Shown in pieces: positions 50,601 to 58,999 of a DNA stretch of 64,000 nucleotides (the first letter of the stretch is position 1; each line of letters starts with the position of its first letter). Location: contig NZ_CP083349.1 in assembly GCF_020035535.1 (NCBI RefSeq), forward strand, positions 2,294,001 through 2,358,000, given 5' to 3'. The notes below the pieces were generated by a model. That model ran no database searches, was not told the DNA's origin, and worked only from the letters and a program-made list of their open reading frames with translations. This DNA is from Ensifer adhaerens (lineage in GTDB: Bacteria > Pseudomonadota > Alphaproteobacteria > Rhizobiales > Rhizobiaceae). A program made the position numbers and the translations under genes.

Positions 50601-51413
50601 GCGGATGCTTTCGTTGGTTAGCTGGAAATCACCATTGATGCGCAACGGCGCCCGCGTGTCATCCTTCTCCTCGCCCTGCCGGTTTTCGGTCAGGGTGAAG
50701 CGACCGCTATAGACCGGCTTGAAGTCGACGATCTTCAATGCACCATCGGTTTCGACGCCGAAGGGGCGCTTGTCGGGCGTTACCCGTGCCTTGAGGCTCA
50801 GCGCACCCGCTGCGTCCACCTCGTTGCTGGTGAAGGAGAAGCTGCCGGCTTCGCCGTCGAGCGCCGCGCGCCCCTCCACTTTCCAAGGGCCGGCAAGCGT
50901 CCGGGCCGAAACGTCGGCAGCAAGCCCGCTTACGCGGCGGGTGCGGCCGGTCTGCTCGTCGATGAATTCGATCTGGCCATTGGTGATCTCGACGTTTTCA
51001 AGCACGACGGTCTTGGCCGGGATCGAGGTGCGGCGACCGCGCGCCCAGTCGAGCGTACCGTCCGGCAGCAGTCGTACCTTGGCCTTGGGCCGGTCGAGCC
51101 GCATGTCGAAGATCAGCGCTTCGCCACTGAGGAACGGCGCCAGTTCCGCGCTCATCGAAAACTGCGCCACCTGGATCAGCGGCTCGCCGTCTTCGCTGCC
51201 GACGCGCACGTCATTGAGCGTCACGGTCGGGAACGGGATCAGCCGCGCATCGACGCTGCCATGAACGACGACCGGCTTGCCCATGATGCGGCTGGCTTCG
51301 CGTTCGAATTCCTTGCGAAAATCGGTCCAGTCAATGAACCACGGGGCGATCAGCGCCGCAAAAAGCGCAACGACCACAAGTCCACCGACAGCAAGCAAAA
51401 TTCGCGAAAGCAC
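47661..51413 (-). CDS. Large AsmA-family protein
   Basis: A 1,250-residue protein with an N-terminal membrane helix (ILLAVGGLVVVALFAALIAP), an AsmA domain beginning WTDFRKEFEREASRIMGKPV, and a long extracytoplasmic beta-rich body with AsmA repeats (a second AsmA_2-like part near residues 850-1110). The last 150 residues form a charged coiled-coil region (RRRVEILQANVLEKQRLRR and Ala/Glu/Arg-rich runs) with a Pro-rich end. AsmA-like proteins are thought to bridge the envelope and move lipids to the outer membrane. The start is GTG. Confidence 0.9.
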   Translation of the reverse strand: MLSRILLAVGGLVVVALFAALIAPWFIDWTDFRKEFEREASRIMGKPVVVHGSVDARLIPFPTVTLNDVRVGSEDGEPLIQVAQFSMSAELAPFLSGEALIFDMRLDRPKAKVRLLPDGTLDWARGRRTSIPAKTVVLENVEITNGQIEFIDEQTGRTRRVSGLAADVSARTLAGPWKVEGRAALDGEAGSFSFTSNEVDAAGALSLKARVTPDKRPFGVETDGALKIVDFKPVYSGRFTLTENRQGEEKDDTRAPLRINGDFQLTNESIRVPDYRFEVGSSEDPYVVTGEATLDTGKDQKFLLIADGQQIDVSRIGPNRNTKTGRDPAISMRQRLEAMLAIAADIPIPQVPGRASLKLPAIVVGDTTVRDVRIDVQPDGAGWVIDNVVALLPGRTQLEAKGRLNLKGQRSFRGDLLLASNQPSGLANWLAGSVDPAIRKLKTAGFSATVNLTDTLQQFENLELAAGEASLKGRLERQSFAEQQPNLSLQLKGNRIDFEALQALTGLVAGDASTDTLLQHAIAADLSADEFSAFGEEAQDVQAVLTLKNGQLQAERVAIGSLAGAQLAFSGRASGDLEKPVVSAKMKLAAKNLTPFLEMIGRHAVNHPALRQLIKAGPYYSDTAFDVTLTAGNKEGNAPATFGIFGTANGTKIAASYQAPDMVQAMTGKAILLEATLENPETRLLLGQTGFDPLPFDADANGILSVKLQSTEGSKANGTVTFTTEKSSLAAKGNVDLSRDHFLEGQAKVTLQTQDLEPYLLLQGVALPQMGSGLPLTISADVAASPEAIALTTVEGKADNNSFTGTLTVDRKAPGAASGQLTVDTLDLAWLGEAILGPVEDANGAFSKSALAQPAWTGLNVALDVQAGKFWPGVYGAVTSFASKMEWKGDELSLTDATGDWLGGKLAGRVQVGNANGSGFLRSRLDVKGGDLTQAGWTHAGAPVATGTFDLSVALEASGATPEAMAHSASGSGTATFNGMTLNGINSAALPQLIAAADGQKTQISADSIRSVAEAAVFSGQSVVGVVKAPFSVAGGVLRAQNVTAGDGNAALMGAAALDLAAGRIDGGIDLTFRPGEEALSGTEPRVRIGYAGLLEAPGVSLDVADLANFLSLRAFERERRRVEILQANVLEKQRLRREVALYKAKAEAREIERRRAVAEERRRVAGAAEAARVKAELEARAEAERKAEAERQAEAARRAQQGPASVRGAGQEQQPVLPPSGADDAQGGSTGRAPSQKLDFDVLPDVRVQ

Positions 51414-51720
51414 CGTGCCTACATTCCATCCAGTTCATCGGCGCATATGTGCGCCGCATGTCAGTTTGCGCGCCAGAGATTGGCGCCTGCAACGTCGCGC
51501 CCCATCAGGCGCGCAAAGGTCGCTGCAGCATTTTGAAGTCCCGCATGTTTCGTCCTCAAATCGGAAACGATCCAAGGAGACATACAGTGGCGCTCTCATT
51601 TGACGCATAATTCGTTCGGGGTCGATTCCGACTTCGGAACTATGCAGTACCACACTTTGGCGCCGGCGCATTGCCCGAAAAATTGGGCCAAATGCTGACG
51701 CCCCCACACGGGGTTCCGCC
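51414..51720. other. Intergenic region with a dispersed repeat
   Basis: 307 bp upstream of the AsmA gene and downstream of the FAD-dehydrogenase gene (both minus strand). The repeat at 51503-51596 occupies its middle. No gene is seen. Confidence 0.5.
51503..51596. repeat. Dispersed intergenic repeat, full-length copy
   Basis: CATCAGGCGCGCAAAGGTCG, then CTGCAGCATTTTGAAGTCCC, then GCATGTTTCGTCCT, ATCGGAAACGAT (a small hairpin) and AAGGAGACATACAGT. It is closely similar to the copy at 30891-30990. Confidence 0.6.
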
Positions 51721-53190
51721 TCAGGCGAAGATCTTGCCCGGGTTGAAGATATTGTCCGGATCGAGCGAGCGTTTGACCTGCCGCATCAGGTCCAGCGCAT
51801 CGCCAAGCTCTGCGTCGAGAAACGGCATCTTTCCCTGACCGATGCCGTGCTCGCCGGTACAGGTCCCGTCCATTTCGAGCGCCCGGGCATTCAGCCGCTC
51901 GACGAAAGCCTCCGCGCGCGCCACGTCGGCCGCGTCCTTGTCGTCAAACAGCAGGCCGACATGGAAGTTCCCGTCGCCCGCATGGCCGACGATCGGCGCG
52001 GTCAGACCATGGGCGGCGCTGTCCTCCTGGGTCGCCACCACGCATTCCGCCAGCCGTGAGATCGGCACGCAGACGTCCGTCGACAGGATCGCCGCACCCG
52101 GGATCAGGCTTTTCTGCGCCCAATAGGCATTGTGCCGCGCCTTCCAGAGCCGCGCCCGCTCCTCCGGATTGGTCGTCCAGAGGAAATCGCTGGCGCCGAA
52201 CTCCGATGCGATTTCGCCAAACTGGCGCGCCTGCAGTTCGACGCTCTCGGGACTGCCGTGAAACTCGACGAAGAGCGTCGGCGTCTCCTGATAGGAAAGG
52301 CCGGAATAGCCATTGCAGGCCTTCATCTGCAGGGCATCGAGAAGCTCGATGCGCGCCACCGGAATGCCGGACTGGATAGTGAGGATCACCGCGTTGCAGG
52401 CGTCTTCGATCGTCGGGAACGGGCAGACGCCGCCGGAAATCACCTCCGGGATGCCCTGCAGCCTGAGCGTGACCGAAGTGATGATGCCGAGCGTGCCTTC
52501 GGCGCCGACGAAAAGCCGCGTCAGGTCGTAGCCGGCGGATGACTTGCGCGCCCGATGGGCGGTGCGGATCTCGCGCCCGTCTGATGTCACCACCGTCAGC
52601 GCCAGCACATTGTCCTTCATCGTACCGTAGCGTACCGCATTGGTGCCCGAAGCCCGCGTCGAAGCCATGCCGCCGATCGAGGCATTGGCGCCGGGGTCGA
52701 TCGGGAAGAACAGGCCCGTGTCGCGCAGATAGGTATTGAGTTCCTCACGGGTGATGCCGGGTTCCACCCGGCAGTCGAGATCCTCAGCGTTGACCTCCAG
52801 CACCTTGTTCATGCGGGCGAGATCCACCGAGATGCCGCCATTGGGCGCATTGATATGCCCCTCGAGCGAGGAGCCGGTGCCGAAGGGGATCAGCGGCACC
52901 TTGTGCCGGGCGGCGATCCGGACGATCTCGCGCACGTCTTCGGCGCTTTCGGCAAATACCACCGCATCGGGAAGCTGCGCCGGGATATATGTGGTGGTGT
53001 GGGCATGTTGGGCGCGGATCGCCTCGCCTGTCTGGAGCCGGTCGCCGAAGCGGGCGGCCAGTTCCTGCTTCGCCGCCGTGATGCCGGCCTCGTTTCTCTC
53101 GCCAGCTCTGATCGCCTTCAATGCCACGGAAAACGCCCTTCCTGTTGCATGCGCCTCCCTGCCGAAGCGATGCTTCGGAAGCGCAGTCAT
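51721..53190 (-). CDS. FAD-linked D-lactate/glycolate-type dehydrogenase
   Basis: A 489-residue flavoprotein of the GlcD/Dld (VAO) family. The FAD-binding region includes IPFGTGSSLEGHINAPNGG and DPGANASIGGMASTRASGTN, and the C-terminal domain has TGEHGIGQGKMPFL and NPGKIF. The presence of the metal-contact HAGDGNFH fits D-lactate dehydrogenase (cytochrome) annotation. It oxidises a 2-hydroxy acid and passes electrons to the respiratory chain. No GlcE/GlcF partner is adjacent. Confidence 0.9.
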   Translation of the reverse strand: MTALPKHRFGREAHATGRAFSVALKAIRAGERNEAGITAAKQELAARFGDRLQTGEAIRAQHAHTTTYIPAQLPDAVVFAESAEDVREIVRIAARHKVPLIPFGTGSSLEGHINAPNGGISVDLARMNKVLEVNAEDLDCRVEPGITREELNTYLRDTGLFFPIDPGANASIGGMASTRASGTNAVRYGTMKDNVLALTVVTSDGREIRTAHRARKSSAGYDLTRLFVGAEGTLGIITSVTLRLQGIPEVISGGVCPFPTIEDACNAVILTIQSGIPVARIELLDALQMKACNGYSGLSYQETPTLFVEFHGSPESVELQARQFGEIASEFGASDFLWTTNPEERARLWKARHNAYWAQKSLIPGAAILSTDVCVPISRLAECVVATQEDSAAHGLTAPIVGHAGDGNFHVGLLFDDKDAADVARAEAFVERLNARALEMDGTCTGEHGIGQGKMPFLDAELGDALDLMRQVKRSLDPDNIFNPGKIFA

Positions 53191-53230
53191 TTCAAGGCGC
53201 TACTGTGCAAATCGGAATCACTTTGTCCAG
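53189..53230. repeat. Short repeat TTTCAAGGCGCT...CGGAATCA
   Basis: TTTCAAGGCGCTACTGTGCA followed by AATCGGAATCACTTTG resembles the segment at 55277-55322. It begins at the start codon of the FAD-dehydrogenase gene. Confidence 0.35.
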
Positions 53231-53329
53231 ACGCTCGCGCTCTTGGTCGCGAGCCTAGCGCAGGAAAACGCCTGACGTGAGACCGGAGTGTCACAAGACT
53301 GTACGACAGCGTGGAAAACAACGGACTAT

Positions 53330-54553
53330 TCAGCGCGGCAACCGTCTCAGCGCCGGCACGCAAAGAAGATAGAGCCCGATGCCGGCAATCCACACCCAGC
53401 CGTCCCAGGAAGCGAGCGTCAGCGAATAGAGGCCGATGAAGAGAAGCGGCCCGACGATCGACGCGAGGCTGGTGAGGCTTGCCAACGCCCCCTGCAACCT
53501 GCCCTGCCCTTCCTCGTCGACGGCGCGAGACAGGAGCGCCTGCAAGGCCGGCGAACCGATGCCGCCGGCGGCAAGCAGCAGCATGATCGGCAGCACCATC
53601 CAGCTTGCGCTGGCGAGCGCCAGCAGCCCGTAACCGAGACTGTCGAGCACGATGCCGAGCTCAACTGCACGTCGCTCGCCGAGCCGCGCCGCCGCCGGCC
53701 CGGCGATCACGCCTTGCGCCACGGCATGCAGCAGGCCGAAGGCGGCTAGCGACACGCCCGTCATGCGTGCGTCCCAGCCGAAACGGTGCTCGCCGAAAAT
53801 GACCCACAACACGGCCGGGACCTGGCCGACCAGCTGCATGACGAAGAATACGGTTACGAGCCGCAGGAGGAGCGGACCGTGCAGGGTCTGTCGCAGCCCT
53901 GCCAAGGGATTGAGCCCGCCTGCGGGCGCATTCGCCGGGCCATCTTTGCGGCTCTCCGCCAGGAAGAACAAGGCGAAGAGAAAGCCGAAGCCGTTCATGA
54001 CAGCCGCAGCGGCGAAGGGCGCGTGCAAGCCGATGGAGCCGAGCAGACCGCCCGCGACCGGCCCGGCGATCATGCCGACACCGAAACAGGCCCCGAGCGT
54101 GCCGAAGTGCCGCGCCCGTGCCTCACCTTCCGTCGTATCGGCAATGGCCGCACCGGCAACGGCGCCCGTCGCTCCCGTGATGCCGGCGATCATGCGCCCC
54201 AGATAGAGCACCGTGAGCGTCGGCGCCGTTGCCATGATCGCATAGTCGATTGCCGCACCGGCGAGCGAGACGAGCAGAACGGGCCGCCGACCATATCGGT
54301 CGGAGAGGAAGCCGAGCACCGGCGCGAAGGCAAATTGCATCACGGCATAGAGCGAGACCAGGACGCCGTAGTGCCCGGCGACCTGATCGGCATGGGTGAG
54401 GTTGCGCAGGAGGCCCGGCAGCACCGGCATGACGAGGCCTATGCCGAATGCATCGAGCGCCACCGCCGCAAAAAGCACCCACAGCGCCTTGCACCCTGCC
54501 CTTGTGCCGTCGCCTGCACAGGGGGCTGCCTCATCCGTCTTTTCAAGGGCCAT
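53330..54553 (-). CDS. tetA: Tetracycline efflux protein, TetA class (MFS DHA1)
   Basis: A 407-residue, 12-helix major facilitator. The MFS loop 2-3 motif is GFLSDRYGRRPVLLVSL and motif C is GACFGVGMIAGPVAGGLLG, both as in TetA tetracycline/H+ antiporters. It exports tetracycline-metal complexes. The ATG at 54553 is preferred over a GTG one codon upstream. It is divergent from a TetR gene across two tet-operator-like palindromes, an arrangement like the chromosomal tetA(30)/tetR pair of Agrobacterium. Actual resistance is not proven by sequence. Confidence 0.88.
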   Translation of the reverse strand: MALEKTDEAAPCAGDGTRAGCKALWVLFAAVALDAFGIGLVMPVLPGLLRNLTHADQVAGHYGVLVSLYAVMQFAFAPVLGFLSDRYGRRPVLLVSLAGAAIDYAIMATAPTLTVLYLGRMIAGITGATGAVAGAAIADTTEGEARARHFGTLGACFGVGMIAGPVAGGLLGSIGLHAPFAAAAVMNGFGFLFALFFLAESRKDGPANAPAGGLNPLAGLRQTLHGPLLLRLVTVFFVMQLVGQVPAVLWVIFGEHRFGWDARMTGVSLAAFGLLHAVAQGVIAGPAAARLGERRAVELGIVLDSLGYGLLALASASWMVLPIMLLLAAGGIGSPALQALLSRAVDEEGQGRLQGALASLTSLASIVGPLLFIGLYSLTLASWDGWVWIAGIGLYLLCVPALRRLPR

Positions 54554-54563
54554 CACCGATTCC

Positions 54564-54576
54564 TTATCATTGATAA
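54564..54576. promoter_or_regulatory. tet-operator-like palindrome 1
   Basis: TTATCA-T-TGATAA, a perfect palindrome with one central base, centred at 54570. It resembles the core TATCA-N-TGATA of Tn10 tetO. It lies 11 bp upstream of the tetA start. Confidence 0.8.
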
Positions 54577-54593
54577 ATTAATGCACAGGAAAC

Positions 54594-54606
54594 TTATCAA
54601 TGATAA
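54594..54606. promoter_or_regulatory. tet-operator-like palindrome 2
   Basis: TTATCA-A-TGATAA, centred at 54600, exactly 30 bp from palindrome 1. It lies 28 bp upstream of the tetR start. Two sites at this distance match the tetO1/tetO2 layout of Tn10. Confidence 0.8.
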
Positions 54607-54633
54607 ATTGTCAAGCGACGGATGGAGACAACG

Positions 54634-55251
54634 ATGACGAAGCTGCAACGGGATACGGTGGTGCGCGCCGCGCTGACACTGCTGAACGAAGTGGGGCTGG
54701 ACGGCCTGACGACCCGCCGGCTTGCCGAGCGGCTGGGCGTGCAGCAACCGGCGCTCTATTGGCACTTCAAGAACAAGCAGGCGCTGATTGGGGCGCTGGC
54801 CGAGGGGATGATGGCCGAGAACCATGATCGCTCCGTGCCAGAGCCGGACGAGGACTGGCGCGCATTCCTCACGTGCAACGCCCGCAGCTTCCGAAGAAGC
54901 CTGCTTGCCTATCGCGACGGGGCGCGCATTCATGCCGGCACCCGGCCGAGCGCACAGCAGATGGCATCCGTCGAAGCGCAGATCCGCCTGCTGCATGCGC
55001 AAGGCTTCACCCCGGCCGAAGCCGCTTCCGCCCTGCTCGTGATCAGCCACTATGTCGTCGGCTCGGTCCTGGAACAGCAGGCCGCATTGGAAGCAACCGA
55101 AGGAAGGACCGACGGCGAAACGGCATCTGACGAGACGGCGCCGCTTCTGGCCGCCGCGATGCGGGAACTCGACGAGAGCGGCCCCGACGCCAGCTTCGAA
55201 TACGGCCTCACCACGATCGTCGAAGGCCTGGCACAACGGCGCAAACGCTAG
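54634..55251 (+). CDS. tetR: Tetracycline repressor (TetR)
   Basis: A 205-residue repressor with an N-terminal helix-turn-helix GLTTRRLAERLGVQQPALYW (about 24-43) closely resembling classical Tet repressors, and a TetR_C-type C-terminal domain. It is expected to bind the two upstream palindromes and be released by tetracycline-Mg2+, derepressing tetA and itself. The ATG at 54634 has a GGAG ribosome site 7 bases upstream and matches the family start. Confidence 0.9.
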   Translation: MTKLQRDTVVRAALTLLNEVGLDGLTTRRLAERLGVQQPALYWHFKNKQALIGALAEGMMAENHDRSVPEPDEDWRAFLTCNARSFRRSLLAYRDGARIHAGTRPSAQQMASVEAQIRLLHAQGFTPAEAASALLVISHYVVGSVLEQQAALEATEGRTDGETASDETAPLLAAAMRELDESGPDASFEYGLTTIVEGLAQRRKR

Positions 55252-55276
55252 GCGATCCACCCGGCGAGAAAGCGAT

Positions 55277-55322
55277 TCTGTTTCAAGGCGCTGCCACCGA
55301 AACCGGAATCAGTTCCGGAGGA
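55277..55322. repeat. Short repeat TTTCAAGGCGCT...CGGAATCA
   Basis: GTTTCAAGGCGCTGCCACCG followed by AAACCGGAATCAGTTCCGG; similar to 53189-53230 and followed by a CCGGAATC/GTTCCGG-like partial palindrome. Confidence 0.35.
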
Positions 55323-55411
55323 TCCGCGCCCACCTATGAGGGCAAAACGGAAGAAACCACCTGCTCAATTGCGGGCGTTGGATTATCATGTCGGGGTGAA
55401 GGAGAGAGGCA

Positions 55412-55846
55412 ATGTTGGGTCTCACCGCTTTGCTCACCGCGTCGATCTTTTTCGGCGCCGCCGTCTACATCAATCTGGTCGAGCAGCCCGCAAGGCTCCA
55501 TCTCGACGATCGCGCGGCCCTCGCGCAATGGGTACCTTCCTACCGCCGCGCCTTCGAGATGCAGGCGACACTCGCCCTGATCTCGGGCCTGCTCGGCGCT
55601 GCTGCCTGGGGAAGGACCGGCCACGTGCTCTGGGGCATGGGAGCAGCGATCATCATCCTGAACTGGCCCTATACGCTGCTCTTCGTCATGCCGGTCAATC
55701 GCAAGCTGGAGACAACGCGGCCAGATGAGGCCGGGGAAGAAAGCCGCACCCTGCTCAAGCGCTGGGGCAGGCTCCATGCCGGGCGAACCGCGCTCGGCGG
55801 GCTGGCGGCAACGATCTTTCTCATTGCCGCCTGGCTCGAAATATAG
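55412..55846 (+). CDS. DUF1772 family membrane protein
   Basis: A 144-residue protein with four membrane helices and the DUF1772 pattern: IFFGAAVYINLVEQPARLHL near the N-terminus and WPYTLLFVMPVNRKLE before the third helix. A GGAGAGAG ribosome site precedes the ATG. Function unknown; the gene converges on the RND operon. Confidence 0.86.
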   Translation: MLGLTALLTASIFFGAAVYINLVEQPARLHLDDRAALAQWVPSYRRAFEMQATLALISGLLGAAAWGRTGHVLWGMGAAIIILNWPYTLLFVMPVNRKLETTRPDEAGEESRTLLKRWGRLHAGRTALGGLAATIFLIAAWLEI

Positions 55847-55861
55847 CGTCGAAGAGACCGG

Positions 55862-58800
55862 CTAGTGCGTCTCCAGCGCCGCTGCCGCTTCCATTTCCTC
55901 GTGCAGCTTGCGCTCTTCGTCCGCATGCGGCTTGGTAAAGCGCGCAATCACCAGGTAGGCGACCGGCGTCAGGTAGAGCGTGACGATCACCGCCAGCCCC
56001 AGGCCGCCGACAAGCACCCAGCCGAGTGCGATGCGCGCTTCCGCGCCAGCACCACTTGCCAGCACCAGCGGCACCGCCCCGACGATGGTGGCGATCATCG
56101 TCATCATGACCGGACGCAGCCGGATGTTGGCGGCATTCTCGATCGCCGAACGCACGTCCTGGCCGCGGTCGCGCAGCTGGTTGGCGAATTCCACGATCAG
56201 AATGCCGTTCTTCGCCATGATGCCGACGAGCATGACCAGGCCGATCTGGCTGTAGATGTTCAGCGTATTGCCGGTCATGATCATCGCGAACACCGCGCAG
56301 GCAAGCCCCAGCGGCACCGTCGACATGATGATGAGCCCGCTGACGAAGCTTTCGAACTGCGCCGCCAGCACCAGGAAGATGATGACGATCGCAAAGCCGA
56401 AGGTCACGAACAGGCCATTGGCGTTTTCGTTGAGCGTTGCGGCTTCGGCGAGCGGCATGATGCGTGAGCCCGCCGGCAGCAGCGGCTCGGCCATCTGCTC
56501 GACCATGGTCAGCGCCTCGCCGAGCGCGAGGTCGGACTTGAGCCCGGCCGAGAGCGACACGGCGCGAAGCTGCGATTCGCGCGAGAGCTGCGGCGCCACC
56601 GCCTTCTCCTCGACGCTGGCGATCGTTGACATCGGCACGATCTTGCCGTCGCCGGCCTTCAGGAAAATGTTCTGGAGGTCGGTCGGGTCGTTGACCGGGT
56701 TGGTCGAAGACAGGAGCTTCACCGGATAGGATTCGCCGTCGACATAGACGTCGACGACGCTGTTGCCGTCGAGCATGGCCTGCAGTGCCCAGGCAAGGCC
56801 GCCGATGTCGATACCCATATCGGACGCACGTTCGCGGTCGATGGTGATCGAAAGCTGCGCCTGGTTGGCTTCATAGTTGAGGCGGACGTTTTCGAAGCGA
56901 CCGGAATCTTCCATCTGGCGCACGAGCTTCGCCGCCGCATCGCCGAGCTTGTTGTAGTCGTTGCCGACGAGCGCCACCTGCAGGCCGCTGCCGGCGCCGC
57001 GAATGCCCAAACTGTTCGGCTGCATGGCGAAGACGCGGACCGAGGGGATGCGCGCCGTCACCTTGTTGATCTCGGCAACGATCTCCTGCTGCGTGCGGTC
57101 ACGCTTTTCCCAGGAGGCGAGCGTCAGCACCATGAAGCCGCTGTTGACCGAACCGCCCTGGCCGGAGATCGAGAAGATGTTGTCGATCTCGCCGGATTGG
57201 ACCAGCGGCTGCAGCCCGTCTTCGATGCGGCGCATCTGCGATTGGGCGTATTCGAGCGAGACGCCCTGCGGCGCATTGATGCGCATCATCACCTGCGACC
57301 GGTCTTCGCTCGGCGTCAGCTCCGATTTCAGGGTCAGGAAGCCGGCGGCGCCCATGGCCGTGAAGAAGCCGGCAACGACGAAGACGATCAGCGGCGAATT
57401 CAGGCAGGCCCGCAGCGTCACCCGGTAGAAGCCGGCGGCGCGGGCGCCGAACCGGGCCATCGGCCCCGGCACTGTGTGCTTCTCCTTCGTCAGCATGCGC
57501 GAGGCCAACATCGGGCAGAGCGTCAGCGACACGAAGGAGGAAAGCAGGATCGAAAAGGCGAGAACGAAGCCAAACTCGCGGAAGAGACCGCCCGTCTGCC
57601 CCGGCAGGAACGACAGCGGCACGAAGACGGCGGCAAGCGTCGCCGTCGTCGCCAGCACCGCGAAGAACACTTCAAGCGTGCCGTGCACCGCGGCTGCCCG
57701 CGGCCCCAGGCCCTCGGCCCGTCGCCGCACGATGTTTTCGAGCACCACGATCGCGTCGTCGACGACGAGACCGGTCGCAAGCACGATCGCAAGCAGCGTC
57801 AGGATGTTGATCGAGAAACCGGCGAGATAGATCGCCGCCACCGTTCCGATCAGCGCGATCGGCATGGTGATCGTCGGGATCAGCGTCGCCCGCCAGTCGA
57901 GCAGGAACATGTAGATGACGAGCGTCACGATGAAGACGGCGACGAGAAGCGCGATCTCCACCTCATGGATGGCGCCGTTGATGAAGACGGCATCGTCGCT
58001 GGTGATCCGAAGCTGCGTCCCCTCGGGCAGGATCTGCGTCTGGATGGTGTCGACGACCTTGCGCACGCCCTCGGAAATATCGACCGTGTTCGATTGCGCC
58101 TGGCGGATGATGCCGAGGCCGATGCCCTGGCGACCGTTGGAGCGCAACGCCGTCGTGCCCGTATCCGGGCCGAGCGTCACGGTGGCGACGTCACGCAGGC
58201 GCACATTGTTGACGAGGATCAGGTTTTCGAACTGTTCCGGCGTCTGCAGATCGGCCGTGGCGCGCACCGAGATATCCTGGCTGGCGCTGGTCAGCTTGCC
58301 GGCCGGAACGTCGTAGGAGGCGTTGGCGAGCGCGGTCCTGAGATTGGCGACCGTCACCCCGCGCCCGGCGAGCTTCGCCTGGTCGAGATCGATGCGGAAG
58401 ATCTTCTCCTGGTCGCCATAGACGGCGACGTCGGCCACGCCTTCGACGGCGGCCAGCCGGTCGCTGATCTCGTTTTCGACGAGCAGCGTCATGTCTTCCA
58501 TCGACATCGTGTCGGAGGTCAGCGCCAGGCGCATGATCGGCTGGCTATCGGCATCGGCCTTCACGATGCTCGGCTCGTCGACATTGTCGGGCAGCTGGTT
58601 GCGCACCCGGCCGAGCGCGTCGCGAATGTCGTTGGAGGCCTGGCCGATATCGGTGGTGTCGGAAAACTGCAGCGTCACACGGCTGCGGCCGAAGGAGGAC
58701 GTCGAGGAGATGTCGCGGATGCCCTGAACGCGCGAGACGGCACCCTCGACCACCGAGGTTACCTCGCGGTCCATCGTCTCGGGTGCTGCGCCATCGAGCG

Positions 58801-58999
58801 TCGTCGTCACCGAAATGACCGGCTGGTCGACCTGCGGCAACTCGCGAATCTCGATTCCGTTCCAGGCCGCAAGGCCGGCCACGACGATCAGCGTGTTGAC
58901 GACGAGCGCGAAGATCGGCCGGCGGATGAAGAGTGCGGTAAAGCCGGTCTTGCCGCGCTCGCGGGCGGATGGCTTGCTGTGCCCCTCGCCCCCGCTCAC
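55862..58999 (-). CDS. RND efflux transporter, inner-membrane permease (AcrB-like)
   Basis: A 1,045-residue RND permease with twelve membrane helices and two large periplasmic domains. Helix 4 carries the proton-relay aspartates in GLVVDDAIVVLENIVRR, the position of AcrB Asp407/408, and helix 10 the conserved Lys region GIMAKNGILIVEFANQLR. It exports drugs or other amphiphiles as a trimer. The GTG start overlaps the adaptor stop by four bases. No outer-membrane channel gene is adjacent, so a TolC encoded elsewhere is presumably used. Confidence 0.93.
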   Translation of the reverse strand: MSGGEGHSKPSARERGKTGFTALFIRRPIFALVVNTLIVVAGLAAWNGIEIRELPQVDQPVISVTTTLDGAAPETMDREVTSVVEGAVSRVQGIRDISSTSSFGRSRVTLQFSDTTDIGQASNDIRDALGRVRNQLPDNVDEPSIVKADADSQPIMRLALTSDTMSMEDMTLLVENEISDRLAAVEGVADVAVYGDQEKIFRIDLDQAKLAGRGVTVANLRTALANASYDVPAGKLTSASQDISVRATADLQTPEQFENLILVNNVRLRDVATVTLGPDTGTTALRSNGRQGIGLGIIRQAQSNTVDISEGVRKVVDTIQTQILPEGTQLRITSDDAVFINGAIHEVEIALLVAVFIVTLVIYMFLLDWRATLIPTITMPIALIGTVAAIYLAGFSINILTLLAIVLATGLVVDDAIVVLENIVRRRAEGLGPRAAAVHGTLEVFFAVLATTATLAAVFVPLSFLPGQTGGLFREFGFVLAFSILLSSFVSLTLCPMLASRMLTKEKHTVPGPMARFGARAAGFYRVTLRACLNSPLIVFVVAGFFTAMGAAGFLTLKSELTPSEDRSQVMMRINAPQGVSLEYAQSQMRRIEDGLQPLVQSGEIDNIFSISGQGGSVNSGFMVLTLASWEKRDRTQQEIVAEINKVTARIPSVRVFAMQPNSLGIRGAGSGLQVALVGNDYNKLGDAAAKLVRQMEDSGRFENVRLNYEANQAQLSITIDRERASDMGIDIGGLAWALQAMLDGNSVVDVYVDGESYPVKLLSSTNPVNDPTDLQNIFLKAGDGKIVPMSTIASVEEKAVAPQLSRESQLRAVSLSAGLKSDLALGEALTMVEQMAEPLLPAGSRIMPLAEAATLNENANGLFVTFGFAIVIIFLVLAAQFESFVSGLIIMSTVPLGLACAVFAMIMTGNTLNIYSQIGLVMLVGIMAKNGILIVEFANQLRDRGQDVRSAIENAANIRLRPVMMTMIATIVGAVPLVLASGAGAEARIALGWVLVGGLGLAVIVTLYLTPVAYLVIARFTKPHADEERKLHEEMEAAAALETH

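Noticed and set aside
47535..50621. A 1,028-codon open frame on the plus strand
   Set aside because: It is antisense to the AsmA-family gene, has no ribosome site, and shows the Arg/Gly/Leu-rich composition of a shadow frame.
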